The notes below the pieces were generated by a model that saw nothing but the letters and a program-made list of their open reading frames with translations, was not told the DNA's origin and made no database searches. A program made the position numbers and the translations under genes. DNA of 64,000 nt from Pseudisothecium myosuroides (lineage: Eukaryota; Streptophyta; Bryopsida; Hypnales; Lembophyllaceae). The stretch spans positions 47,445,288 through 47,509,287 of the forward strand of contig OX637288.1 of the NCBI GenBank assembly GCA_951799445.1. Direction: 5' to 3'. Below are positions 36,544 to 47,359 of the stretch, piece after piece. The stretch's first letter is position 1, and every line of letters starts with the position of its first letter.

Positions 36544-37553
36544 GTCAGACTGGTGACCAGATTTTGCACATTGTGTACCAGACCAGGTGCAGAGGCCAAG
36601 GGCAATGGCAAAGGTTGCGAGACAGTGACTCCAACAACAGGTGCCGACTGCGTTGAACTCAAAATGGGATCAGCACGGTCAAAAAATGCCTTCATCTATG
36701 CTTCCAACCTGTCGCACCTCTCCTGCGTTGCCTTATTGCTCGCGTGGGCTTCAGCGATCTGCCTGTCCTTTCTCGCCATCTCGTCCGCTAGCGCCTTCTT
36801 CCTCTCAGCCCTCCGCTCCTTTCGTTCGTCCACTTTTGTCCAGAACTGCTGCTCTAGTTTCACAGCGACTTTGGGTGAAACACCTATGAAGGTTGGCGCA
36901 ACTGGAACAAGTGTTTCGTTGTCACTGTCCTTGTCGTCGTCGTCAGAGGATCGGGGATGGGCGTCCGTGTCGTACTCACTGCAATTGATTTGATCACTGG
37001 GGATATCTTCTCGAGTGATTACGGACTTCATCTTACGCGACTGCTTCAGAGGCACGGCTTCTTCGGATCCCGAAGAACCATTATCAGAGTCCTGTCTGTC
37101 ATCACGTCCCTCCCGCAATTGTGCCTGACGGCGGATTTCATCAAACTCTGTATCGGTCTCCATGTCCTCGCCAAGAGCGTCCAAAGGATCCTCTGCCCTT
37201 TGAGGAAGAGCCTCCCAACGCTCCATGTCCATGGCGTTGCTGCCGTACTCATCTATCCCCTCCAATCCTTCTGCTGATTGTCTCCTAGGTTGGGCTGCCA
37301 CGCGGCCCGCTTCACCTTCATCTGACCCTTCTCGTCCGGGTGACTTAGGCGAGACAAGATTCTTAGCTAATGGGGGGGATACTAATGTGAGGAGCGGCGG
37401 CTCCAGATACAGAGGCCGAAGGTAATTTGCGGAGTGAATCGAATTCGAGAACATGAAGTCGTTCATGTCCATTGTGTCGGCGAAAGTTGCAACGTATCGC
37501 AACTTTGCTGTGAAGTCTGGGTCACAGAGACCATAAAAGAACGCTCCGAACAT

Positions 37554-37710
37554 CTGCAAAACGATTGGAAAGACAAAACTTAGATCACAAAATCATAATT
37601 CTTTATCCTCGACCCGAAGATAAGAAAGTCCACAGAAACGAGTAAACGGTAGCCCCTAAACAATAAAACCAGAGAGGGAGAAATTATCCTCGACCCGAAG
37701 ATAAACACAC
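37554..37710 (-). other. Intron with a palindrome near each end
   Basis: Donor AAG|GTGTGT at 37711/37710, acceptor gttttgcag at 37554. The 21-bp palindrome occurs at 37684-37704, six nucleotides after the donor, and again at 37603-37623, about 50 nt before the acceptor. Splicing joins ...TLAAK to MFGAFF in phase 0. Confidence 0.7.
37603..37704. repeat. Two 21-bp palindromes in one intron (37603-37623 and 37684-37704)
   Basis: Both read TTATCCTCG ACC CGAAGATAA and are identical, 81 bp apart start to start. Confidence 0.9.
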
Positions 37711-39061
37711 CTTCGCTGCAAGTGTGCGTTTTGACCCTGTATAGATTCCAAGAACGCTCTCGTCAGGCTTGGCGAAACACTGAAGAAGCTCCAAATAGAA
37801 TTCCATTCTGAGTTCGCTCGAGTAGACCCTCCACTTTGCTTCATTATTCTTGTATGGGTCCTTGTAGTACAGATTATCACTAGCCAAATACTCTGCCTTA
37901 AATCTCTCACGGACGGAAGTAGCGTGGGCGCTTCGCCTCTTAAAAAGAAAAACAAGTGGCACTGGTGCCATGTTCCCCCGCGTCGTGGAGTTATATAGAC
38001 GCTCGCCCTTACAGGGAACGTATACGGACTGCAAACAATCGTACTGCTGCAACTTAGAAGCAACGAACGTTGCAGCTACTTTCACGTCGTCTTCTCCTCG
38101 AAGAATCCAGACCCAAACGTGAGCTTCCGTCACTGCCGGGCGCAACTGCGTGGCCAGGAATGTCAAAAACGGTTCCAGCTCTAGCACCTGTTTCGGGAGA
38201 AGAGGCTTTAGCGTCTCCCGGACGTCGAGTATTGCCAGGTTCAGATTTCGCTCATGGTACTGATAATGGTTACTCGTTACTATTGCCCTCGCCACCACAT
38301 TTAGGCCAGTCAACGACACTTGTCCTGAAGGCTCTGCAAGTCGATACTTACACTTCATAAACCTCTGGAACATCGTCAATTCGTCTTTAAACTTCTCCCC
38401 CATGGATTTGGCCTTTCTTAGCTTTGCCTCGTTTGTTAGCCGTTTTACAAAAAAAGACGGCTTCGGATTGGCAATAAGGAAGTCCCATGTCGAAGAGGTA
38501 AATAGGTGGCGCTTCTTCCACGATCTCCACTTGTCATCCACAACATCCCCTTGAGAGTCTCGGAACTGTAGAGCAGGCTTAATGTCCATGAGTTCGTCTA
38601 TGACAACTTTTTTCTTCTTCCTTCGCTCTACCCAAGACTCCACGTTATGGTTATCTTGCACCAAATATTTCGATTTGTGCACAGAAACCTTTGGGTAGTC
38701 ACACTCACAACCCGGCGTCTTGTTCAGCAGGTGCATCGCAAGCCTCCCGAAGTCGTGGTCTGTGAAATGCCCCAAACGCTTGAAGAACTCCTTCAAGGTA
38801 AAGTTATTGGATTTGAAAAATTTGCCCTCGTTGTACTTCTCGAAAGTGATGGGATTGATCAGCTCTCCCTCGCTGTGCTTCATGAGAAATTCTTTCCAGT
38901 GCTTCCAAAGACCGTCACGCAAAGTAATAATTTTGATCTCGATCTTCAAGTCACTAGCTCCCTTCACTGACTTGCCTTCATTTTCCGGATTGATGCTCTT
39001 AAAACGCTTGACGACGTGGTCAGTGAAAAGAATCACATCCAAAAGAAAGTCAGGGTCAACG

Positions 39062-39177
39062 ATTCTTGAACCGAGGATAACAGTTCAAGAAACCACACAA
39101 CCCTTATCTATCCAGTCCTTCTGAAAAAACAAGCATCTGACTACGCAATTCATCTATTATCTTTGGTTCGAGGATAA
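39062..39177. repeat. Palindromes at both ends of the second intron
   Basis: 39157-39177 reads TTATCTTTG GTT CGAGGATAA. 39062-39081 is a shortened copy (attcttgaaccgaggataac). They flank the 114-bp intron. Confidence 0.75.
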
Positions 39178-39178
39178 C
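39065..39178 (-). other. Intron bounded by palindrome copies
   Basis: The donor G of this 114-bp intron immediately precedes the palindrome (39157-39177), so the intron begins G-TTATCC. A second, partial copy (39062-39081) spans the acceptor: its first arm ends 'ttcaag', which is the 3' splice site. Splicing gives ...RPRPSL-IVDPDFLLDV in frame. The exon 1 end also has another open frame, so the exact reading frame before the junction is not fully certain. Confidence 0.55.
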
Positions 39179-40727
39179 AGTGAGGGTCTAGGACGTACAG
39201 AATATTGGCGATCATTGTGCACTGAGCCGTTCCTCCGATTAACGGGGTCCTCCGGAGCATTCGTAGGTCGCGAACGGTGAATCCATACGTTCCGCAAACC
39301 AAGCATCTGATTCCCCCATGTTGGTTGTTCGTAAACGATGTGGTTCGTGACGTTGTAAAAATCTGAGATCTCCACCAGCTTTGCGGCGTCCAGCGTCCAC
39401 ACGATCACGGCGTCCCAGGTTTGCAATTCCTCCTTCCGTTTCGCACCGCATCCCGCAATCTGGTATTCCTTGGAGACGGCAATACTGTGCTGTCCATTTA
39501 TTATCATGAACTTGCCATCCTTTATATCCTTCCAGTCCTTGGGAGGTGATTTCAAAAGCTCATTATTCTCGTCCACGGGGGTGAGGCACAAGTGCTACCT
39601 TTGTGTAGGGTCGCCCAGATTCAGAAGCACTTTCCTCACACCCTTTAAAACTCTCTCCTCAATCCCACGAATTATATATTCGTCCTTCGCAGGAATACAT
39701 TGGAAAATAGACACTGGAAACGGTGCCAGTCCGAGGACGTAGCATGACTTGTGATTATCCCAGAAGTTCTTTTGTAATTTCTCAAACTTGTCCGCTTCCG
39801 CCACGGGCATTTCCTCCTCGGGTTGTGTAGGTTCCACCGTTGTCAAGGCTGACCCTGAACTCCCAATTGTAGACAGGGTTCCAGCAGCTGCTCGTTTTCG
39901 GGATTTCTTCGGAGCAGCTTCTTTGCTAACCGCTGCAGTCACGCTCCGCTTCCTTGAATCCGGACGGTCATTCAGCTGATCACTTCCCTCCCCCGTCACG
40001 CTTCGGCGACGGGAATCTGATCTAGCATTTCCTTGGCCACTTCCTCCGCTGGCAGACACTCGTGCTGCAGACTGGCTACGATCTAGAGCGGCAGCCGGAT
40101 TTTTCTTTGGCTTCTTCTTTAGACCGACGGTGGGAATCTTGTTCACATGCTTGTGAGCATATCAGTCTAAGGACACCCAGATTGCGTTCAGTCTTCTCGA
40201 TGTAATTTTGGCGGTGCTGTCATGCCAGGGGATGTACTTTGCGTCTTCGAACTCTCTAATAAGGTGCTGAGTTTTTGAGTCGTTGAGAGAAGCGACAAGA
40301 GCGTCCATATCGAACTTTGGTCCATTATCGCTGATGTCTACGATGATGGAGTGGCTGTGCTTACCCTGGGATCCGTCGTCTTTAACCTCCCGAAGTACAA
40401 TCACAATGTAGTTTGTCTGTACAGCCTCAATGACAGATATTTTCTCCTTCACATTCAACGCGAAGAAGCTTGTCTTGTCTTTTACTCGGTACCGAAGATA
40501 GACGTATTCCTGGAACCGAGATATGCTGAATGTCCAAGCGTCGACATGCTTCTTGAATTTCCACAGCATTCCATACGACTCGTCCAGTTCGTCACCAACT
40601 AGTTTCTCACTGTCGGGTTCGACAAATGGCTCAAGGAATGGCTCAGCTAAGGAATAGTTGTAGCCGTCTCCTGAATCCATTCCGGGATATCTGTTGAGAT
40701 CAAGCAAGAAGTTAGACTCTAATTGTT

Positions 40728-41611
40728 TTATCTTTGGCTTGAGGATAAGGAAGAGGATATGTTCTGGTAGGACGTACAAGTCATTCTAATGGAAATATCG
40801 GACTTCTCCATACCTCGCTGACCAAGCTAATTTATGACTTCCGATGTGAAGTTCTGGTTGTGAATTTGTTTAGTTCTGTCACTTCTTATCGTCGGTCCGA
40901 GGATACTTTGAGACGGTTACATTCTTCATGGATTGAGTCCTTTCCAGTAAATTTAGTTAGTGCGAGCGGTATCCTTAGAATATGATTAAGACCATCTAGA
41001 ATCATTTATGACAGCAGAAGTAACCTATGTACATTTCAGTGTTCTTTATAATTAACTCGTTCTTTTGGTCTTTTCATTTTAATTTTCTTCTATAAATTTT
41101 AATGTTTATCACCGATCTGTTGCGAGATGTTACTCATGGAGTGTTGTTTCAAATAATTACTGTCTAGGCGAAGATACGTAATTCATCTTAAGTGGTTTGT
41201 GACTTTTTCTTGTTTTTGTTATGTCTGAGCTTCTTTGAGTTATCCTCGGGGCGGAGATAATTGTTATATATATTAATTCGTTTGTTACTGGTTCTTATTT
41301 CTATATTGCGGTTTGTTTCATTACATTTTCTTTCTGTCTCTTCTTATTCGTAGTTCGTGTTCTCTATATTCTTTGGACCATGTTCATCTTTTATTTTATG
41401 AGTTAGAAATGTTATCGTTTTTTACTAGTTTTTGGTACGGGAGTATCTTCGGCCCGAGGATAATTATCGTAGAGCCGGACATAATTATCTTTGGGTCGAG
41501 GATATATTTTTATGAATGGTTGGCTTCGAATTTGAAGGCCTATTTTACTCGTGTTGCCTTCTAGTATTTGAACTTCGTCAATAATGACTGTTATCTTCGG
41601 TGCGAGGATAC
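40728..41611. repeat. Cluster of six palindromes upstream of the minus-strand genes
   Basis: Copies at 40728-40748, 40886-40906, 41240-41260, 41443-41463, 41485-41505 and 41591-41611. All fit TTATCYTCG n3 CGARGATAA with one to three mismatches. The first lies about 35 nt before the acceptor that precedes ATG 40680; the rest are intergenic or in leader sequence. Spacing is irregular (42-350 bp). Confidence 0.9.
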
Positions 41612-41639
41612 CGTCAATTGGACTTTGTTAAGGATTTGT

Positions 41640-43110
41640 TGGCCGTAAACCCTAATTCATTGTATAATTTGATCCTGCTTTTTCTAGATTGCTGGAAATG
41701 CACATGCTTTCAGGCCCCAAACCCTAAGTCTACCACAAAAGACTGCCGAACTTTGTAGAAGACATGCAATCACAGGAAGCAAGTACACTCTAAACTGGCC
41801 TCCTAAACCCTAAACCCTCATACAATGCAAGAAGACCCGAATGCAAACACAGAAGCATTGGCCTCGAAAACCCCTAAATCCTCATACATTGCAGCAAGCC
41901 CCAAGTGCAAGCACTGAGGCATTAGACTCAAAACAAATCAAACACACAATGAAAACAAACAACTACAACAAAAAATGACAAGATTCCAGGGTCAAAACTG
42001 AAGGAAGCAAGGATAAAACTAAAATTATGAGCACGAGACTTACCTGTACAACAGAAAACCACTTCAAAAACACGTACTCCAGACCTCCACTGTACAACAG
42101 AACATCAAGCCGATGCAGGTTGTCAAGCAATGCAGATGAAGTGCAGGCTAAACCCTAAACGTCCAATTTCCTGAAAACACGGAATTTGACATTGTTCATT
42201 TCCAAAAGCAAAATTCAATGGCGAACCAGGGGCGACTCTACAAGCAACCTCTAAATAGCAATGGTTGATAATGCTTGAACGTGGCATATCACACCAACTG
42301 TAGGTGCATATTCCTGTGCCAAGTCTGTGCTATTGAAACGATAAGATTCATGAAAGCAAATTGATGGCATTCACGTCCATCAGAAGTACCCTACAAGACT
42401 CCAGCGAGCAGACACCTCAAATCCAGTAACTCACAAGTACCTCACAATTTCAAATCAATTCTATGCAATACTGAATAGAAAGTTAAAGGCAAAAACAGCT
42501 AGGATTTAGGGTGAGGAAATACCTGAGCTCGCGCTGCACTTCACGACGACGACGACCTCTCTACTGCAGAACTTCTGCGACCTCCACTGCGCAGCTCTGG
42601 GGAGCTCCAAGCCAGAACTTCACAGCGAACTCCCCTGCTCGCCAATGCGATGATGAGTTCTCGCTCTGAAATTCAAGCCGCGCGATGAGTTCTCTGAAAT
42701 TGAAGCTGTAAAACCTAAAACTTAACGCAATGAAGGGAAGAGAAGGGCAGACCAAGCATGGAAGAAGAAGAAGACCAGAGGCGGCGAGGCGCGGACACTC
42801 AACGGCGTGCGAAGAGAGAAGAAAAAACTTAAATGCAAGCGAAGACGGAAGACAAAACAAAGCGGAAAGACAGATTGCGGAGTGAAGGGAGAGAGATGAC
42901 CTCCCACACCTACGCCGAGCCGCCGAAACGCAACCGAAGCAAAGCCGAACCTAGCCGACACTACCCACCCGAACCTACCTACCCACCCGAACCTACCCAC
43001 CCGAGCCTACATTAGGCTCCTGAAGCGAAGTCAAAGGAAAGCCCACCCAAGTCTAAGGTAAACCCCCCCCATTCCCGACCAGTAACTCATTCTCGACCTA
43101 TAGGTGCACG
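41640..43110. other. Non-palindromic insert, left part, with telomere-like CCCTAAA words
   Basis: Telomere-unit words occur at 41720-41890 (aaaccctaaaccctcat and similar). From 42500 to 43020 the DNA is GC-richer, with CGACGACGACGA and a tandem 'cacccgaacctacctac' run at 42965-43010. No coding frame is recognised. The palindrome family is absent here. Confidence 0.4.
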
Positions 43111-43124
43111 TATTCCTGACCACA

Positions 43125-43330
43125 CTTAGAATGTTTGTTTTTTTCATTTTCAAGGTTGGAACTAATAAATACATGACACATGTCCCAAGTTGTGGAAAAA
43201 AAATTAGGAAATAATGATTACGTAAATAGTTATTGAATGATCGAAATTAGAGAACTTCACACATTGGCCATGGGGCCGACGCAGTTTTTGCCTCCCGAAA
43301 TAATCTGATAATTTAAATTCAAGCGATAAA
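43125..43330 (+). repeat. Dispersed repeat, copy 1
   Basis: Shares 'tttcaaggt.gg.actaata.a..catgacacatg' and 'acattggc.at.gg..' with 63400-63570 in the same orientation. Family not recognised. Confidence 0.5.
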
Positions 43331-43339
43331 ATTATCAGA

Positions 43340-44960
43340 TTTTTTGCAATCCATGACATTTCTATTTATGTACCTCTAAATAATATTTGTTTTCCCTTCA
43401 CTACTGCAGATCATGTCGAAATTCCTTATTCAATTGGTTATAGGGGAGGGGATACCTTACCAGGGTTTGTTTCCCTTTTTTTTTGAAGTGGCAAAGTGGC
43501 AATATAGAATGTAGTAGTGGTATTCCAAATTTCACAATTCATCCACGTATTGCATGGAAAATATTTCTTTAGTGTATATTTCATGCCTATTTTTCTATTT
43601 TCATCTAGAATTTGGCGATTTCATTCAATTTTTTTTTATTTCAAAGTTTTTTGGCAAAAAAATTCATAGTTTCTTGCAATTTATTAGCCAAATTATTTTT
43701 TCCTAGTACAATCTAGCAACATGAAGCCAAAAAAAACCCCGTAGAGTCTACCCACTTTAGCAAACACCATAGTAGAATCTCCCCAACACCTATTTCATCC
43801 AAATTTGACAACTTCATCTATATTTTTAATAGAAAAAGGAAAATTTTGGTACAAGAAAATTACTTACACGTATCAAGAAGTACACATCTGTTTTGAATGG
43901 TGCAACGTGGGCCAAAAGTGCCAAAACAAAAAGGCGTACTGAACACCTGTTTATAGTTGGCACCATTTTTTTCTCTGATAATCTCCAAGTACTTTGAAAT
44001 AAAGTACTACTATACCATTCGTTGTTGCCAACAACATACAATAACAATTTTAAAAAAATAAGTATTTTTCTATTTTTTAATTTTTTAAATTACTTAAACT
44101 AAAATCTATAACTTTTTTAGTCACCATAAATCCTAACATCAAGAAACAAAATGTATGCATCCCTCTTCCCTACTCTTAAATATGATTACTATTATTTGTC
44201 TTCTATGTTGTTGTCAAATCAAAACAACAACGAAAGTAAATCTTAATTTTATTTTTTATTTATTTTGAAGTACTCAAATTGGAAACATTAACTTTCCCAC
44301 CATAAGTCCAAATACCACAGAACAAAACTCAGGCATCCCCCTCGCCATTCTTAAATGTCTATTCTATTATTATGCTCTATATCATTGTAAAATACAAACC
44401 AATAGTAAAAGCATATTTTTTATTTTTTTATTTTTTTAATTTCAAAATACTCTAGTTGAAATCTTTAATCTTTGCACTATAAATCTAAGTATCTCAAATC
44501 CTTACACTTTAAACCCTAAACACGTTGTTTGTTTAGTTCATTAACACATGAACATGGAATTTTTTTATCCTCAGCAAAAGAATCTTATTCTGGCATTCAA
44601 AGCAACTTCACAATTAAGGATCCGATATAGAACTAATTTTCAACATTTAAGCGTAAACAAGATTCTCGGTAGATATGAAATTCCTACTCTCTTAGTATTA
44701 TTTTAGATCCATAAATTTGAGGCATAAACAAATGAAATCCAAAGAGTTTTATACTTTAAATACGGCTCCTCTAGTGAACAATAGAAGCCCACATGATGTA
44801 TTATGTGAAAAGTAAGAAAAAAAACAAAAAAAACAAAATATTCTAGAACGAGAAATATTTCTGAGCACATTCAAATTCTGCTCTGTTCTTCCTGAACTCA
44901 AATCCAAATGAAAAAAAATTTAAAAGTTCTGCCAACAGTATACAAACCTTCTACATAAGG
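43340..44960. other. AT-rich region, no gene recognised
   Basis: AT-rich DNA with loosely repeated words ('caccataa.tc..aa.a.cacaaaacaaaa' near 44120-44340). No feature supported. Confidence 0.4.
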
Positions 44961-44974
44961 CCTTATACAGTTCC

Positions 44975-45310
44975 TAATTATTTACAACTTAAACATTCTT
45001 TTACTCCTCCACTCGCCATTGAATATCATGGCATTTGGCTTTGAGTTCCACAAAATACAGTTCATGATTTTGGATTAATATTTCTTTCTCTCACAAAAAC
45101 AAGGGCAACAAATTAATCTCCACATAGACTCTCCAAGTAGAGATTATTTACAACATGTATATTTTTTTTAATCCTCCACTCGCCATTGAATTTCATGACA
45201 TTTGGCTTCGAGTTCCACAAAATACAGTTCATGGTTTAAGGTTCATTTTTCTTTGTCTCACAAAAATAAGGGCAATAAATTAATCTCCAACTTGTAGATT
45301 TTCGAGGTTT
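44975..45310 (-). repeat. Satellite of about 166 bp, two units in inverted orientation
   Basis: Two units read 'ctccactcgccattgaat' and 'cgagttccacaaaatacagttcatg', the reverse complement of the main array that follows. The orientation switch lies at about 45300-45360. Confidence 0.9.
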
Positions 45311-45349
45311 CTATAGAGTTTGCCAGACTGACCCTTTAAAAAAAATTTC

Positions 45350-47350
45350 ATTCATGTAGAGAAGAAAAATTAATCCAAAACCATGAACTGTATTTAGTGG
45401 AACTCGAAGCCAAATGTCATGAAATTCAATGGCGAGTGGAGGATTAAAAAAAATATACAAGTTGTAAATAATCTCCACTTCGAGAGTCTATGTGGAGATT
45501 AATTTGTTGCACTTATTTTTGTAGCACAGAAAAAATTAATCCAAAATCATGAACTGTATTTAGTGGAACTCGAAGCCAAATGTCATAAAATTCAATGGCG
45601 AGTGGAGGATTAAAAAAAATGTACAAGTTGAAAATATTCTCCACTTAGAGAGTCTATGTAGAGATTAATTTGTTGCCCTTGTTTTTGTGAGAGAAAGAAA
45701 AATTAACCCAAAACCATGAACTGTATTTAGTGGAACTCGAAGCCAAATGTCATGAAATTCAATGGCGAGTGGACGATTAAAAAAAATGTACAAGTTGTAA
45801 ATAATCTCCACTTGGAGAGTCTATGTGGAGATTAATTTGTTGCCCTTATTTTTGTAGCACAGAAAAAATTAATCCAAAATCATGAACTGTATTTAGTGGA
45901 ACTCGAAGCCAAATGTCATGAAATTCAATGGCGAGTGGAGGGTTAAAAAAAATGTACAAGTTGAAAATATTCTCCACTTCGAGAGTCTATGTGGAGATTA
46001 ATTTGTTGCCCTTGTTTTTGTGAGAGAAAGAAAAATTAATCCAAAATCATGAACTGTATTTAGTGGAACTCAAAGCCAAATGTCATGAAATTCAATGGCG
46101 AGTGGAGGATTAAAAAAAATGTACAAGTTGTAAATATTTTCCACTTAGAGAGTCTATGTGGAGATTAATTTGTTGCCCTTGTTTTTGTGAGAGAAAGAAA
46201 AATTAATCCAAAATCATGAACTGTATTTAGTGGAACTCGAAGCCAAATGTCATGAAATTCAATGGCGAGTGGAGCATTAAAAAAAATGTACAAGTTGTAA
46301 ATAATCTCCACTTGGAGAGTCTATGTGGAGATTAATTTGTTGCCCTTATTTTTGTGAGAGAAAGAAAAATAAACCCCAAACCATGAACTGTATTTAGTGG
46401 AACTCAAAGCCAAATGCCATGATATTCAATGGCGAGTGGAGGAGTAAAAAGAATGTTCAAGTTGTAAATAATCTCCACTTGGAGAGGTTATAAGGAGATT
46501 AATTTGTTGCCCTTGTTTTTGTGAGACCAAAAAAATTAATCCAAAACCATGAACTGTATTTAGTGGAACTCGAAGCCAAATGTCATGAAATTCAATGGCG
46601 AGTGGAGGATTAAAAAAAATGTACAAGTTGTTAATAATCTCCACTTGGAGAGTCTATGTGGAGATTAATTTGTTGCCCTTGTTTTTGTGAGAGAAAGAAA
46701 AATTAATCCAAAACCATGAACTGTATTTAGTGGAACTCGAAGCCAAATGTCATGAAATTCAATGGCGAGTGGAGGATTAAAAAAAATATACAAGTTGTAA
46801 ATAATCTCCACTTGGAGAGTCCATGTGGAGATTAATTTGTTGCCCTTATTTTTGTAGCACAGAAAAAATTAATCCAAAATCATGAACTGTATTTAGTGGA
46901 ACTCGAAGCCAAATGTCATGAAATTCAATGGCGAGTGGAGGATTAAAAAAAATGTACAAGTTGTAAATAATCTCCACTTGGAGAGTCCATGTGGAGATTA
47001 ATTTATTGCCCTTATTTTTGTGAGAGAAAGAAAAATTAACCCAAAACCATGAACTGTATTTTGTGGAACTCCAAGCCAAATGTCATGAAATTCAATGGCG
47101 AGTAGAGGATTAAAAAAAAATGTACAAGTTGTAAATAATCTCCACTTGGAGAGTCTATGTGGAGATTAATTTGTTGCCCTTGTTTTTGTGAGACCAAAAA
47201 AATTAATCCAAAATCATGAACTGTATTTAGTGGAACTCGAAGGCACTTGTCATGAAATAAAATGACGAGTGGAGGATTAAAGAAAATGTACAATTTGTAA
47301 TAGTATCCACTTGGAGAGTCCATGTGGAGATTAATTTATTGCCCTTATTT
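45350..47350 (+). repeat. Satellite array, about 12 units of 166 bp
   Basis: The word 'aattcaatggcgagtgga' recurs near 45425, 45590, 45756, 45922, 46090, 46256, 46424, 46590, 46757, 46923, 47090 and (degenerate) 47257, a regular step of about 166 bp. Each unit contains 'ccatgaactgtatttagtgg', a poly-A stretch, and a short dyad 'ctccacttggagag'. Units are highly similar, implying recent amplification or homogenisation. The last unit is degenerate, as usual at array edges. The small ORFs across it are by-products of the repeat. Confidence 0.95.
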
Positions 47351-47359
47351 TTATGCATG

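Larger units (their letters stand above)
36037..40680 (-). pseudogene. Large ParB-like + DNA-methyltransferase-like protein gene, three exons, interrupted by stops
   Basis: The likely start is ATG 40680 (MDSGDGYNYS), just after an acceptor. Exon 1 runs to 39179, exon 2 is 39064-37711, and exon 3 starts at 37553. Both introns (114 and 157 bp) are GT-AG and keep the frame. Exon 1 has an unknown N-domain, a Lys/Ser-rich linker and a ParB/sulfiredoxin-like part with GKFMIINGQHSIAVSKE (near 39500), the counterpart of the 'GxHR' motif of ParB nucleases. Exon 2 ends with KPDESVLGIYTGSKRTLAAK, which resembles motifs X and I of beta-class DNA methyltransferases (usual FxGSGT, here degenerate). Exon 3 is an acidic disordered tail with a coiled coil (KLEQQFWTKVDERKERRAER). 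In-frame stops at 40162 (TGA), 39595 and 36696 (both TAG) and a shift near 36460 suggest decay. The frame is otherwise open for about 1,400 codons. Confidence 0.6.

Noticed and set aside
36234..36993. Plus-strand ORFs of 140 and 175 residues
   Set aside because: They are complements of the minus-strand tail of the ParB/methyltransferase-like gene, low-complexity, with Ser-rich runs mirroring acidic codons.
38070..38110. Additional exonic palindrome encoding LRGEDD
   Set aside because: Only a weak match to the arms (several mismatches and an offset), so not counted among the 22 copies.
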